The notes: a model not told the origin generated them from the letters alone. DNA of 16,376 nucleotides from CAZUTO01 sp964623085 (GCA_964623085.1 CAZUTO010000033.1:1-16376), one strand, 5' to 3'. Shown: positions 1-7,980, counted from the stretch's first letter. Numbers and translations: made by a program.

Positions 1-225
<225 letters not shown>

Positions 226-252
226 AAATACAGATCAGAAAATTAAGGCAAA

Positions 253-900
253 ATGAAATCCTGCGCTATCCTATCACCTGAACGAATCCGGCTGGAGCCC
301 AATTTGCCGAGAAAATCTCCCACAACACCAAAGTCGAATCAAATTCGTATAGTGGGCGGGCAGTGGCGCGGCCGAAAGCTGCAGTTTCCATCTATCGATG
401 GACTGCGGCCTACTGGAGATCGCATTCGCGAAACGCTGTTCAATTGGCTGGGGCAAAACCTTGCTGGCATGCGTGTACTCGATCTTTTTGCCGGATCTGG
501 CGCTTTGGGAATCGAAGCACTCTCGCGCCGTGCTGCGTTTGCTCAATTCGTAGATTCAGACCCTCAAGCGGTCCAGCACCTTGAGCGCTCGCTGCAAACA
601 CTGGCCGCAGAGAATTTCGATGTTAGCCAACAGCCAGCTGAGAAATTTCTTCAATCCATGACACCACACTCAGTGGATCTTCTCTTTCTGGACCCCCCGT
701 TCGCTAACAATCAGCTCGGTATTATCGGCAAACAAATAGATGAGTCCCGTATTTTAGCGGACAAAGCATTGGTGTATATCGAATTTCCCAGAACTGAGCA
801 GATGAGCCTTCCCGATAGCTGGCGTATTCTTAAATCAAAGGGGGCCGGAGAAGTCTGTTACCAACTATTACAAGCAGATTGTGGCAGCACATCATTTTAG
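253..900 (+). CDS. rsmD: RsmD, 16S rRNA (guanine966-N2)-methyltransferase
   Basis: RsmD uses S-adenosylmethionine to methylate G966 of 16S rRNA in the small subunit. The protein shows the family signatures in order: IRIVGGQWRGRKL (about residues 32-44), LRPTGDRIRETLFNWL (about 51-66), the SAM-binding loop VLDLFAGSGALGIEAL (about 75-90) and the catalytic LLFLDPPF motif (about 143-150). From the ATG at 253 it is 215 residues, about 17 longer than usual, with a non-conserved head. A TTG at 304 has GGAG five bases upstream and would give 198 residues, the usual length. That start also leaves room for divergent ftsY/rsmD promoters, so it may be the real one. coaD follows 45 bases downstream on the same strand. 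Confidence 0.95.
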   Translation: MKSCAILSPERIRLEPNLPRKSPTTPKSNQIRIVGGQWRGRKLQFPSIDGLRPTGDRIRETLFNWLGQNLAGMRVLDLFAGSGALGIEALSRRAAFAQFVDSDPQAVQHLERSLQTLAAENFDVSQQPAEKFLQSMTPHSVDLLFLDPPFANNQLGIIGKQIDESRILADKALVYIEFPRTEQMSLPDSWRILKSKGAGEVCYQLLQADCGSTSF

Positions 901-945
901 CTAACATGGCGACCCTTTTTTGAATTTGTGCGAGGCATCATAGTA

Positions 946-1422
946 ATGCGGTCGGTCATATACCCTGGAACCTTTGATCCCATTACTAACGGTCACATCG
1001 ACCTTGCGGAGCGTGCATCTAAGCTGTTCGATCGCGTCATCATCGCTATCGCCTCTAGCGAGCGAAAAAATCCCCTGCTATCACTAGAACTGCGCATTGA
1101 TCTGGCAGAAAAATCGTTCAGTCACCTCGATAACGTAGAAATATGCGGCTTTAACGAACTACTTGTAGACTTTGCCGAAAAGAAAGGGGCACATGCTGTC
1201 ATTCGTGGTTTGCGCGCGGTATCTGACTTCGAATACGAATTTCAGCTCGCCAACATGAATCGCGCTATCTCCAATTTGGAAAGTATTTTTCTAACGCCAT
1301 CAGAGCAATTCAGCTACATTTCATCTTCTCTCGTTAAAGAAATCGCCTCCCTAAAAGGGGACGTCAGCCCGTTTGTCCCTCAACACGTTTATGAAAGACT
1401 GACAGCTCGGTTTGCTGACTAG
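946..1422 (+). CDS. coaD: CoaD, phosphopantetheine adenylyltransferase
   Basis: CoaD catalyses the fourth step of coenzyme A synthesis, joining 4'-phosphopantetheine and ATP to give dephospho-CoA. From the ATG at 946 the protein is 158 residues, the normal size. It begins MRSVIYPGTFDPITNGH, with the nucleotidyltransferase TNGH motif at about residues 14-17. The substrate-binding stretch VIRGLRAVSDFEYEFQLANM is present, and the second signature ISSSLVKEIASLKGDV lies near the C-terminus. An in-frame GTG at 928 would add six residues, but the family starts at MxxxIYPGTFDP, and GAGG at 932-935 can serve the ATG. It converges on mutM, with 12 bases between the stops. CoaBC, encoded at 6717, makes this enzyme's substrate. 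Confidence 0.96.
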   Translation: MRSVIYPGTFDPITNGHIDLAERASKLFDRVIIAIASSERKNPLLSLELRIDLAEKSFSHLDNVEICGFNELLVDFAEKKGAHAVIRGLRAVSDFEYEFQLANMNRAISNLESIFLTPSEQFSYISSSLVKEIASLKGDVSPFVPQHVYERLTARFAD

Positions 1423-1434
1423 CCAAAAAGCTCA

Positions 1435-2253
1435 CTACCTTTTCTGACAATGGGTACAAAAGCAGGTAGAGCGCTGCCCTAATCGAATTTCCTTGATACT
1501 GGTACCGCAGGTTTTACAGGCTAATCCTTTTCTTCCGTAGACCCAAAGTTCTTGCTGGAAATACCCAGGTTGGCCTGTTCCATTCACGTAGTCGCGCAAA
1601 GTCGTACCGCCGTTTTCGATTGCCTTACCCAGCACCCATTTTATTTTCTCTGCTAATACCGTCGCTCGCACTCGAGATAACTTCCCGCTCGCTAGCTTTG
1701 GATGTATTCCAGCATGAAATAACGCCTCTGAGGCATAGATGTTACCGACACCAACCACATTTTTTGAATCCATAATCAGTGTTTTGATTGGTTGCTTGCG
1801 GCCCCGACTAACGCCATAAAGCCCCTCCCCTGAAAACTCTTCCGAAAGCGGCTCAGGGCCAAGCCCAGCAATCAATGGATGCTGTCGCCAATCGTCAGCA
1901 ACCCAAAATAGCGCACCAAACCTGCGAGGATCATTAAAGCGCAGTTCTTGATCATCACTGCACCTAAGCGACCAATGATCATGCTTTTTAAGTTGTTCAG
2001 AGCATCCAGCAATTCTAATACTCCCGGACATACCCAAATGCGCCAACATAGCGCCTTTGGGCAGATTAAATATCAGATACTTTCCACGTCGAGCCAAGGA
2101 CTCAATGCGCTGCCCTAACGCAGCATTAGGCAGCTCGGAACTGACTGGCCAACGCAGATCACGCCGATACAGCTTCATCGCTTGAATACACTGTCCTTCT
2201 GCATACTCCTTTAAGCCTCGCCGAGTTGTTTCAACCTCTGGTAGCTCAGGCAT
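1435..2253 (-). CDS. mutM: MutM/Fpg, formamidopyrimidine-DNA glycosylase
   Basis: This is a bifunctional base-excision repair enzyme that removes 8-oxoguanine and formamidopyrimidines and nicks the abasic site. All expected elements are visible in 272 residues: the catalytic N-terminus MPELPEVET (Pro2, Glu3), the beta-turn Lys58 in SLARRGKYLIF, void-filling residues Met75 (HLGMSGSIR) and Arg111/Phe113 (NDPRRFG), and Asn171 in the helix-two-turn-helix GVGNIYASEALF. The C-terminal zinc finger has Cys246, Cys249, Cys266 and Cys269 around Arg261. The start is fixed by the processed MPELPE end, with GGAG eight bases upstream. It is transcribed convergently with coaD and divergently from the exbD-like gene. 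Confidence 0.98.
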   Translation of the reverse strand: MPELPEVETTRRGLKEYAEGQCIQAMKLYRRDLRWPVSSELPNAALGQRIESLARRGKYLIFNLPKGAMLAHLGMSGSIRIAGCSEQLKKHDHWSLRCSDDQELRFNDPRRFGALFWVADDWRQHPLIAGLGPEPLSEEFSGEGLYGVSRGRKQPIKTLIMDSKNVVGVGNIYASEALFHAGIHPKLASGKLSRVRATVLAEKIKWVLGKAIENGGTTLRDYVNGTGQPGYFQQELWVYGRKGLACKTCGTSIKEIRLGQRSTCFCTHCQKR

Positions 2254-2401
2254 AAAAACCGCTCCAATAGTTTTCGAAATAGTGCAAAATATGCTGTCTC
2301 ATGCTAAGTTAATAACCAAATATTTAACGCCGAATAGTAGTGTCTAGTTTGGCGTAACTAAAATCAGAATTTCCCCTATAGGGTTGAGGACGTTTTTCCA
2401 C
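2254..2401. other. Divergent mutM/exbD intergenic region
   Basis: This 148-base AT-rich stretch must carry the mutM promoter (minus) and the exbD-like promoter (plus). I see no convincing -35/-10 pair on either strand. A 10-bp perfect palindrome CCCTATAGGG lies at 2374-2383, just before the GAGGA (2386-2390) that probably serves the ATG at 2402. Nothing else stands out. Confidence 0.5.
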
Positions 2402-2833
2402 ATGTCTCATCTATTTAAGAAAAAACGTGATGAAGAGGAAATGGCCATTGATCTAACACCAATGTTAGACGTGGTTTTTATCATGTTGATCTTCTTCATT
2501 GTCACGGCATCTTTCGTTTCCGAGCAAGGCTTTTTGGTCAATCGTCCACCACCAGCGCCGGAAGATTCTCAGCCAGACCCAAGTAAACGCAACGTAGTGA
2601 TGATTGTCGACGAAGTTGACGAAATCTGGTTTGAAGGCCGTCGTATCGATATACGATCTGTACGTGCTAATGTCGAACGTGTTCTTGCAGAAAATCCTGA
2701 AGCTCAGGTGATTGTGCGAGCACATGAATACTCGACAGCGGCAATCTATGTGGGTATTGCTGATGAAGCCAAGGAAGCCGTTGGCCGCGATCCTAATTTC
2801 GCTGTCTCACTCGTGACCTATAATGACAGCTAG
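2402..2833 (+). CDS. ExbD/TolR-family biopolymer transport protein
   Basis: ExbD/TolR proteins are single-pass inner-membrane proteins. With an ExbB/TolQ pentamer they use proton flow to energise TonB or Tol. The 143-residue reading from ATG 2402 has a short charged cytoplasmic head, then LTPMLDVVFIMLIFFIVTAS as the one transmembrane helix, with the proton-path Asp at residue 23. A Pro-rich periplasmic linker and a small C-terminal domain containing VIVRAHEYSTAAIYVGIADEA follow. A TTG at 2384 would add six residues but lacks a ribosome site. GAGGA at 2386-2390 lies 11 bases before the ATG. No exbB, tolQ or tonB gene is adjacent, so its partner must be encoded elsewhere. ExbD is more likely than TolR, but I cannot assign a subtype. 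Confidence 0.88.
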   Translation: MSHLFKKKRDEEEMAIDLTPMLDVVFIMLIFFIVTASFVSEQGFLVNRPPPAPEDSQPDPSKRNVVMIVDEVDEIWFEGRRIDIRSVRANVERVLAENPEAQVIVRAHEYSTAAIYVGIADEAKEAVGRDPNFAVSLVTYNDS

Positions 2834-2858
2834 AGTTTCTCAGTCCTATTTTGGTTTC

Positions 2859-2913
2859 AAAGTTGATTTGAAAAAAGAGCCCGGTCATCACCGGGCTTTT
2901 TTCTTTCCGTGTG
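2859..2913 (+). repeat. 55-bp direct repeat, left copy, abutting the assembly gap
   Basis: These 55 bases, which include the terminator hairpin, are repeated exactly at 3014-3068. This copy ends at the last called base before the Ns and the other begins at the first called base after them. An exact repeat at both edges is the mark of two contigs that share one k-mer and were scaffolded without merging. Confidence 0.95.
2871..2903. terminator. Rho-independent terminator after exbD (copy left of the gap)
   Basis: The perfect stem GCCCGGT/ACCGGGC (2879-2885 with 2890-2896, loop CATC) is preceded by six A and followed by six T. The A and T tracts on both sides let it work in either direction. 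It lies 37 bases after the exbD-like stop codon. An identical copy is found right of the N gap. Confidence 0.85.
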
Positions 2914-3013
2914 NNNNNNNNNNNNNNNNNNNNNNNNNNNNNNNNNNNNNNNNNNNNNNNNNNNNNNNNNNNNNNNNNNNNNNNNNNNNNNNNNNNNNNN
3001 NNNNNNNNNNNNN
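2914..3013. other. Assembly gap of exactly 100 N
   Basis: There are 100 undetermined bases. The round number suggests a scaffolding placeholder rather than a measured length. Both edges carry the same 55-bp sequence, so the true gap may be zero or negative. Confidence 0.97.
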
Positions 3014-3068
3014 AAAGTTGATTTGAAAAAAGAGCCCGGTCATCACCGGGCTTTTTTCTTTCCGTGTG
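3014..3068 (+). repeat. 55-bp direct repeat, right copy, with the same terminator hairpin
   Basis: This is an exact copy of 2859-2913 starting at the first base after the gap. The hairpin stem is at 3034-3040 and 3045-3051. It is most likely the same physical sequence as the left copy, counted twice. Confidence 0.95.
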
Positions 3069-3120
3069 CTTTCTGCGCACTTTTTGCATATTAGAAAAAT
3101 GACCGCTTTTACTTTGACCC

Positions 3121-5130
3121 ATGCATGATGTCATCATTCTCAGCGTAGATACTGGCGGAACCTTCACGGATTTCGTTCTGTTTAGACAGGGGAAGGTTCA
3201 AACCCATAAAGTACTATCGACGCCAGAGGCCCCAGAACAAGCCATTCTGCAAGGTATGGACGATCTGGGCATTAGCCCCGCTACAATCGGCTTAAGAATC
3301 GTTCACGGCACTACAGTTGCTACCAATGCCGCGCTTGAAGGCAAAGGGGTACGCACCGCTTTCATCAGCAATAAAGGTTTTGGTGATTTGCTGACCATTG
3401 GACGGCAGGCGCGGCCAGAACTTTACAACCTCACACCAGATCCTATCGCGCCACCTGTGCCGGAAGAACTCTGCCTAGAAATCGATTGCCGACGAGATAA
3501 CAATGGAAACATTGTTCAGCCACTTTCGGATCAGGACCTCAACCAATTACTTGAGCAAATTGACGAGTGCTCACCCAAAGCCGTCGCGATCTGTCTACTA
3601 TTTTCATTTTTAAATGACGATGAAGAAAAGCGCGTCCAGCATGCGATAGGAGATCGCTTCGGCGACCAAATCTTTGTTACGCGGTCGTCCTGGGTGCTAC
3701 CTGAATATAAAGAATACGAGCGCGGTATTACCACATGGTATAACGCCTACCTCGGCCCTCTAGTTGAAGATTACTTAGCACGACTGAAATCGAGCGTGGC
3801 ACCCGCTCCGCTCGCTATCATGCAATCCTCCGGCAAGACCGTTGACGCTTTACAAGCATCCCAGCGAGCCGTAAATCTCATGCTTTCCGGTCCTGCAGGC
3901 GGATTGGCAGCCATCGAGCACCTCGGCGAACAGCTTGGCGAGAAAAAGCTACTGAGTTTTGATATGGGCGGCACCTCAACGGATGTGGCACTCATTGACG
4001 GTGGTATTAAGTTAACCACCGAAAACACCGTTGGTAATTTCCCGGTTTCAGTACCTATGGTAGATATGCACACCATCGGCGCCGGTGGCGGATCCATCGC
4101 TTATGTCGACAATAGCGGTATGCTCCATGTCGGTCCCGAATCAGCAGGAGCTAAACCTGGGCCTGCCTGCTATGGACTTGGTGGCAGCGCGGCAACGGTC
4201 ACAGATGCCAATGCAGTGCTCGGCCGCCTACAACCTGACAATTTTCTCGGCGGCAAAATGTCGCTAAATCAACACGCAGCAGATCAAGCACTCGATGCGT
4301 TAGCCAAGGCAATGAATCTAACCAAGCCTGAAGCTGCTCAAGGCGTAATCGACCTCGCCAACGAGCACATGCTTCAAGCATTGCGCCTTATCTCCGAACA
4401 GCGCGGGCATGATCCTAAAGACTACGTACTTTGTGGGTTTGGCGGTGCGGGCGGGCTACATATTTGCGAGCTTGCTGAATCATTGGGCATGAGCAAAGCA
4501 ATAGTGCCCGCAATGGGTGGCGTACTCTCCGCTCTGGGTATGTTAGTCGCGCCTGCGGGGCGAGAATTGTCGCGCGCGCAATTGGGCCTTTTGGACGAAA
4601 TAGACGTCCTGAAACTCAACACTCATTTTGAAGAACTCGAAAACCTAGCTGCACAAGAACTCATGGAAGAAGGGCACAGTAGAGAACAGCTTAGATTCAT
4701 GCGCAGCGCCGATTGTCGGTATCGCGGGCAATCATTCTTTCTTAACCTAACTTGGAACGGATCTGCACAAACCACTACAGATTTTCACGACGAGCATAAA
4801 AAAGTCTACGGTCATAACTTTGATCGGCCCGTTGAGCTTGTCAATATTCGGCTGAGTGCTCAAGTGTGCACTGACAAACTCGAACTAAAACCAACTCATA
4901 AGCCCACAGAAGAACTTCGACATACCGCTATGCGTAAAATCTGGTTAAAGGGCACCTTAGGCGAAATGTGCGCAGAAGACGTGTCCATCGCAATATCGGC
5001 CGAGATTCCAATAAACAAGCGAATCGCGGGGCCGCTCCTCGTTTGCGAGGAAGCATCAACCACATGGGTCACACCAGACTGGGAACTAAATGCAGATCAA
5101 TGGGGGAATTTGCACCTTTCTAAGCGATAA
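3121..5130 (+). CDS. Hydantoinase A/5-oxoprolinase-family ATP-dependent amidase subunit (HyuA-like)
   Basis: This 669-residue protein belongs to the N-methylhydantoinase A/oxoprolinase/acetone carboxylase beta family, whose members use ATP to activate cyclic amides or ketones. Signatures in order: LSVDTGGTFTDFVL (7-20), VHGTTVATNAALEGKG (61-76), the second-domain start MLSGPAGGLAA (254-264), DMGGTSTDVAL (281-291), DMHTIGAGGGSIA (315-327), ESAGAKPGPACYGLGGSAAT (340-359) and GFGGAGGLHICELAESLGM near 440. The two actin-like phosphate loops are intact and the length is normal. Family members usually work with a HyuB subunit encoded next door, but rpmG follows on the opposite strand. The substrate (hydantoin, oxoproline or other) cannot be told from sequence. 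No clear ribosome site precedes the ATG, and the upstream region adjoins the assembly gap. Confidence 0.9.
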   Translation: MHDVIILSVDTGGTFTDFVLFRQGKVQTHKVLSTPEAPEQAILQGMDDLGISPATIGLRIVHGTTVATNAALEGKGVRTAFISNKGFGDLLTIGRQARPELYNLTPDPIAPPVPEELCLEIDCRRDNNGNIVQPLSDQDLNQLLEQIDECSPKAVAICLLFSFLNDDEEKRVQHAIGDRFGDQIFVTRSSWVLPEYKEYERGITTWYNAYLGPLVEDYLARLKSSVAPAPLAIMQSSGKTVDALQASQRAVNLMLSGPAGGLAAIEHLGEQLGEKKLLSFDMGGTSTDVALIDGGIKLTTENTVGNFPVSVPMVDMHTIGAGGGSIAYVDNSGMLHVGPESAGAKPGPACYGLGGSAATVTDANAVLGRLQPDNFLGGKMSLNQHAADQALDALAKAMNLTKPEAAQGVIDLANEHMLQALRLISEQRGHDPKDYVLCGFGGAGGLHICELAESLGMSKAIVPAMGGVLSALGMLVAPAGRELSRAQLGLLDEIDVLKLNTHFEELENLAAQELMEEGHSREQLRFMRSADCRYRGQSFFLNLTWNGSAQTTTDFHDEHKKVYGHNFDRPVELVNIRLSAQVCTDKLELKPTHKPTEELRHTAMRKIWLKGTLGEMCAEDVSIAISAEIPINKRIAGPLLVCEEASTTWVTPDWELNADQWGNLHLSKR

Positions 5131-5189
5131 GAAATAAAGCGTAAAGAGGGATACCTAGATATAACGGATCACTACCCGCTATTTTGCAT

Positions 5190-5226
5190 AAAAAAAGCCT
5201 GACTCGATGCCAGGCTTTTATTTTTT
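5190..5226. terminator. Bidirectional rho-independent terminator between hyuA-like gene and rpmG
   Basis: Stem AGCCTG/CAGGCT (5196-5201 with 5211-5216, 9-base loop) is flanked by an A run before and a T run after. It lies between convergent genes and can terminate both the hyuA-like transcript and the rpmB-rpmG transcript. Confidence 0.82.
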
Positions 5227-5248
5227 GTCCTACTTAGACAAGGCAACG

Positions 5249-5404
5249 CTATTTGATTTTGCCTTCTTTATAAACCACATGTTTGCGCACAACAGGGTCA
5301 TATTTTTTGATCTCAAACTTGCCCGGCATATTGCGCTTATTTTTATCCGTCGTGTAAAAATGGCCAGTTCCTGCCGATGAATTCAATCGAATTTTCTCTC
5401 TCAT
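5249..5404 (-). CDS. rpmG: Ribosomal protein bL33
   Basis: This small protein of the 50S subunit sits near the ribosomal E site. The 51-residue reading starts MREKIRLNSSAGTGHFYTT, ends YDPVVRKHVVYKEGKIK, and matches the family throughout. It has no cysteines, so it is the zinc-independent (C-minus) form usual in gammaproteobacteria. It is 11 bases downstream of rpmB, with GGAG before the ATG, so the two are co-transcribed. The bidirectional terminator at 5190-5226 ends the unit. Confidence 0.97.
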   Translation of the reverse strand: MREKIRLNSSAGTGHFYTTDKNKRNMPGKFEIKKYDPVVRKHVVYKEGKIK

Positions 5405-5415
5405 CGTCTGTTCTC

Positions 5416-5652
5416 CTATACCTTTTGGCCGCGTGAACGCAGGTCCGCTAGTACATTATCAATGCCCAGCTTATCAATGATTCGCTGACCTTTTGCTGAT
5501 ACGCGCAACTTAACGAAACGGCCTTCGGACTCAACCCAAAAACGGCGATCGTGTAAATTGGGAAGAAAGCGGCGTCTCGTGCGGTTTTTCGCGTGAGATA
5601 CGTTATTTCCCGTTATCGGACGCTTACCGGTAACCTGACAAACCCTAGCCAT
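5416..5652 (-). CDS. rpmB: Ribosomal protein bL28
   Basis: This is a basic 78-residue 50S protein. It starts MARVCQVTGKRPITGNNVSH, continues with KNRTRRRFLPNLHDRRFWV, and ends in the usual LADLRSRGQKV-like tail. Length and sequence are typical. GAGG lies about eight bases before the ATG. It is the first gene of the rpmB-rpmG pair, with radC 268 bases upstream on the same strand, the order seen in many gammaproteobacteria. The 5' region may carry the promoter, but I cannot name a firm -35/-10. Confidence 0.98.
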   Translation of the reverse strand: MARVCQVTGKRPITGNNVSHAKNRTRRRFLPNLHDRRFWVESEGRFVKLRVSAKGQRIIDKLGIDNVLADLRSRGQKV

Positions 5653-5920
5653 GACATCTGCCTCTACAATGTTTACTAATTGACACTCAACACCTGAGCG
5701 CCCTGAATTGTTCGTTTCTAAGTAGTATTACACCACCAGACACCCAACCGTTTTCCCAATTAGATCCTAATCTTGCACTGCTAAGCAGGATCCACGGTGC
5801 TCGGAAGGGTGCGCGATTTTGCCAGAACTACCATGCGAAAGCAACGAAGTTGGTCGCATCTTTAACCCGCTTTCCGAAACCCACCGATCAGTTCCTTCCG
5901 ACCGTTTCTATCTCTCCGCC
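5653..5920. other. Non-coding region between radC and rpmB
   Basis: These 268 bases lie between the radC stop and the rpmB start, both genes reading minus. A plus-strand reading from 5819 enters radC antisense and looks spurious. The stretch should hold the rpmB promoter. A possible extended -10 (TGG TGTAAT, minus strand, near 5725-5735) lacks a good -35. I see no RNA gene or clear terminator. Confidence 0.4.
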
Positions 5921-6595
5921 TTAAATCACACCTCTTTCAGCCAGCGATGTTGTCTGCCCTTTGCCAACAATGATGTGATCCAACACTCTCACATCAACAA
6001 GGTTAGCCGCATCCGATACCTGTTTGGTAATACGTATATCTGAGTCACTGGGCTCAACCTGCCCAGATGGGTGGTTATGGGCCAAGATCAGTGCAGCGGC
6101 ATTTAATTCCAGCGCTCGTTTTACAATTTCTCTCGGGTAGACCGCAGCTGTCGATAGTGACCCATAAAATAGAGTCTCTGAGCTGATCATACTATGCTGT
6201 GTATCAAGAAAAAGGACATGAAATAGCTCACGACCTTCGTCGGCAAGATGCGCTTGCAGGTAAGCTTTGACCGCTTTTGCCGAGTTCGCAAATAACTCAC
6301 TGCTTGCTTCTTCACGTAAATGACGCTTTGACAGCTCCATCACGGCCTGCAGCTGAACATATTTAGCGATGCCTAAGCCCTTTGCATCGCAGAAATCATC
6401 TGGCGATGCACTCAACAGGCTGCTCAAAGAGCCAAAATGGGAGAGTAGTTGTCGTGCTAAGTCCACAGCGGTCAGTCCCTTTACGCCCGTGCGGAGAAAT
6501 ATTGCCAAGAGTTCGGCATCTGAGAGGCTTGTCGCGCCTCGCTGTAAAAGTTTTTCTCGCGGCCGCTCCTGCACTGGCCAGTCAGTAATTGACAT
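5921..6595 (-). CDS. radC: RadC-family JAB/MPN domain protein (UPF0758)
   Basis: This is a 224-residue RadC homologue. The N-terminal half has a helix-hairpin-helix-like region (RGATSLSDAELLAIFLRTGV at 19-38, then GLGIAKYVQLQAV at 73-85). The C-terminal half is a JAB/MPN metal-binding domain with a complete motif: His173 and His175 in AHNHPSG, Ser183 and Asp186. The metal centre therefore looks intact. Despite its name, the family's role in DNA repair is not established and its enzymatic activity is unclear. AAGGAAG precedes the ATG. It is divergent from coaBC and upstream of rpmB-rpmG, a conserved arrangement. Confidence 0.95.
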   Translation of the reverse strand: MSITDWPVQERPREKLLQRGATSLSDAELLAIFLRTGVKGLTAVDLARQLLSHFGSLSSLLSASPDDFCDAKGLGIAKYVQLQAVMELSKRHLREEASSELFANSAKAVKAYLQAHLADEGRELFHVLFLDTQHSMISSETLFYGSLSTAAVYPREIVKRALELNAAALILAHNHPSGQVEPSDSDIRITKQVSDAANLVDVRVLDHIIVGKGQTTSLAERGVI

Positions 6596-6716
6596 GTTTC
6601 TTCCTTGAAATTGAATTGTCCTTGGCTTCGATAGTCTACAATGCTTCTGCTGCTGTCAATGGCAAGCTATGATTCGCACCACAATTTATACGTTATACGA
6701 TCAAAAAAATCTTAGA

Positions 6717-7958
6717 ATGACTGACCTTTCGACACATCACTCACTCGCTAATCGCAATGTGCTGCTGGGCGTGACGGGCGGCATCGCCTGTTACAAGTCC
6801 GCTGAGCTAGTACGTCGGCTAAAAGACGCTGGCGCCAATGTTAGAGTGGTGATGACTGCTGGCGCAGAAGCCTTTGTGACGCCACTCACTTTTCAAGCGG
6901 TGTCGGGCAACCCTGTCCATACCAGCCTACTAGATCCAGAAGCTGAGGCAGGCATGGGGCATATTGAACTGGCCAAATGGGCAGATCGCATCTTGATTGC
7001 ACCCGCATCAGCAAACTTTATTTCTCGTTTTACTCAGGGCAATGGCGAAGACTTATTAAGCACGCTGTGCCTCGCAACAGAATCACCCGTTTTGGTCGCG
7101 CCCGCGATGAATCAAGCCATGTGGAGCAATCCGGCGACGTCAGAAAATATCGAGATGCTGGCAAACAGAGGCGTCAGTATTTTAGGGCCAGGATCTGGCG
7201 CCCAAGCCTGTGGCGATGTTGGTGCGGGACGAATGCTCGAGCCACTAGAACTACTAGCACTCACAGCAAAAAGCTTTGGCGGCGGCGCGCTTACGGGTAA
7301 GAAAATTGTAATTACCGCAGGCCCGACCCGCGAAGCGATCGATCCGGTTCGCTATATCAGCAACCACAGCTCAGGCAAGATGGGCTATGCCATTGCGGAA
7401 GCAGCCACTGATGCCGGCGCAAATTGTGTGTTGATATCTGGGCCAGTGAGCCTGCCAGTTCCTGCGAATCTGAAGCTCGTATCGGTTACCTCTGCCGCAG
7501 ACATGCACAAAGCTGTGATGGCTGAAATAGACGATGCAGATATTTTTGTTGGTTCGGCAGCTGTAGCAGACTACCGACCCGTCGATGTTGCGGAACAAAA
7601 AATCAAAAAGTCACAGGATGATATGACGCTTCATCTTGTAAAAAACACCGACATACTCAGCGAAGTTTCACATCGCGATAATCGTCCGTTTACCGTTGGC
7701 TTTGCCGCAGAATCGGAAAAAATTATCGAACATGCGCAATCCAAATTGGAGCGCAAAAAGCTTGATTTGATTATCGCCAACGATATATCACGTTCAGATA
7801 TTGGCTTTAATCAGGATGACAACGAGCTCATTCTGCTTTCATCATCCGGCCAAGAAACTCTGCCGAAAGACACCAAGCGTATTTTGGCTAAAACGATTGT
7901 TGCAAGGATTGCGAAACTCTCAGCTGAATCATTAGCTGAAATATCAACGCCTTCCTGA
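6717..7958 (+). CDS. coaBC: CoaBC, phosphopantothenoylcysteine decarboxylase/phosphopantothenate-cysteine ligase
   Basis: This bifunctional enzyme (Dfp) makes 4'-phosphopantetheine: the C-terminal CoaB ligase joins phosphopantothenate and cysteine, and the N-terminal FMN-dependent CoaC decarboxylates the product. From ATG 6717 it has 413 residues. CoaC shows LGVTGGIACYKSAEL, catalytic His82 in GHIELAKWAD, Asn132 in APAMNQAMW and Cys165 in ACGDVGAGRM. CoaB shows ITAGPTREAIDPVRYISN, SSGKMGYAIA and VADYRPVDVAEQKIKK. An ATG at 6669 would add 16 residues unlike the family and overlap the likely promoter region, so 6717 is preferred. algC begins 22 bases after its stop. dut, often found here, is missing. 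Confidence 0.96.
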   Translation: MTDLSTHHSLANRNVLLGVTGGIACYKSAELVRRLKDAGANVRVVMTAGAEAFVTPLTFQAVSGNPVHTSLLDPEAEAGMGHIELAKWADRILIAPASANFISRFTQGNGEDLLSTLCLATESPVLVAPAMNQAMWSNPATSENIEMLANRGVSILGPGSGAQACGDVGAGRMLEPLELLALTAKSFGGGALTGKKIVITAGPTREAIDPVRYISNHSSGKMGYAIAEAATDAGANCVLISGPVSLPVPANLKLVSVTSAADMHKAVMAEIDDADIFVGSAAVADYRPVDVAEQKIKKSQDDMTLHLVKNTDILSEVSHRDNRPFTVGFAAESEKIIEHAQSKLERKKLDLIIANDISRSDIGFNQDDNELILLSSSGQETLPKDTKRILAKTIVARIAKLSAESLAEISTPS

Positions 7959-7980
7959 CCTTTGCGTTCGATATAACACT

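Noticed and set aside
928..945. GTG start adding six residues to CoaD
   Set aside because: CoaD proteins begin directly before IYPGTFDP; the ATG at 946 gives the usual 158 residues.
2374..2383. Palindrome CCCTATAGGG as an operator
   Set aside because: At 10 bp, occurring once and without a promoter that it would overlap, it may be chance.
2793..3167. Open readings on both strands spanning the N gap
   Set aside because: They consist largely of undetermined residues plus the duplicated terminator sequence, so they are artefacts of the gap.
3531..4622. Several minus-strand readings inside the hyuA-like gene
   Set aside because: They are shadows of a well-supported plus-strand gene and show no family motif.
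5249..5404. Cys-free bL33 as a zinc-starvation paralogue
   Set aside because: The C-minus form in an rpmB-rpmG operon is the normal primary copy in gammaproteobacteria.
5819..6043. Plus-strand reading of 74 residues in the radC-rpmB spacer
   Set aside because: It overlaps radC antisense by over 120 bases, has no ribosome site and resembles no family.
6669..6716. Upstream ATG adding 16 residues to CoaBC
   Set aside because: The extra residues are unlike the family, and the stretch is AT-rich and promoter-like. The ATG at 6717 gives a normal length.
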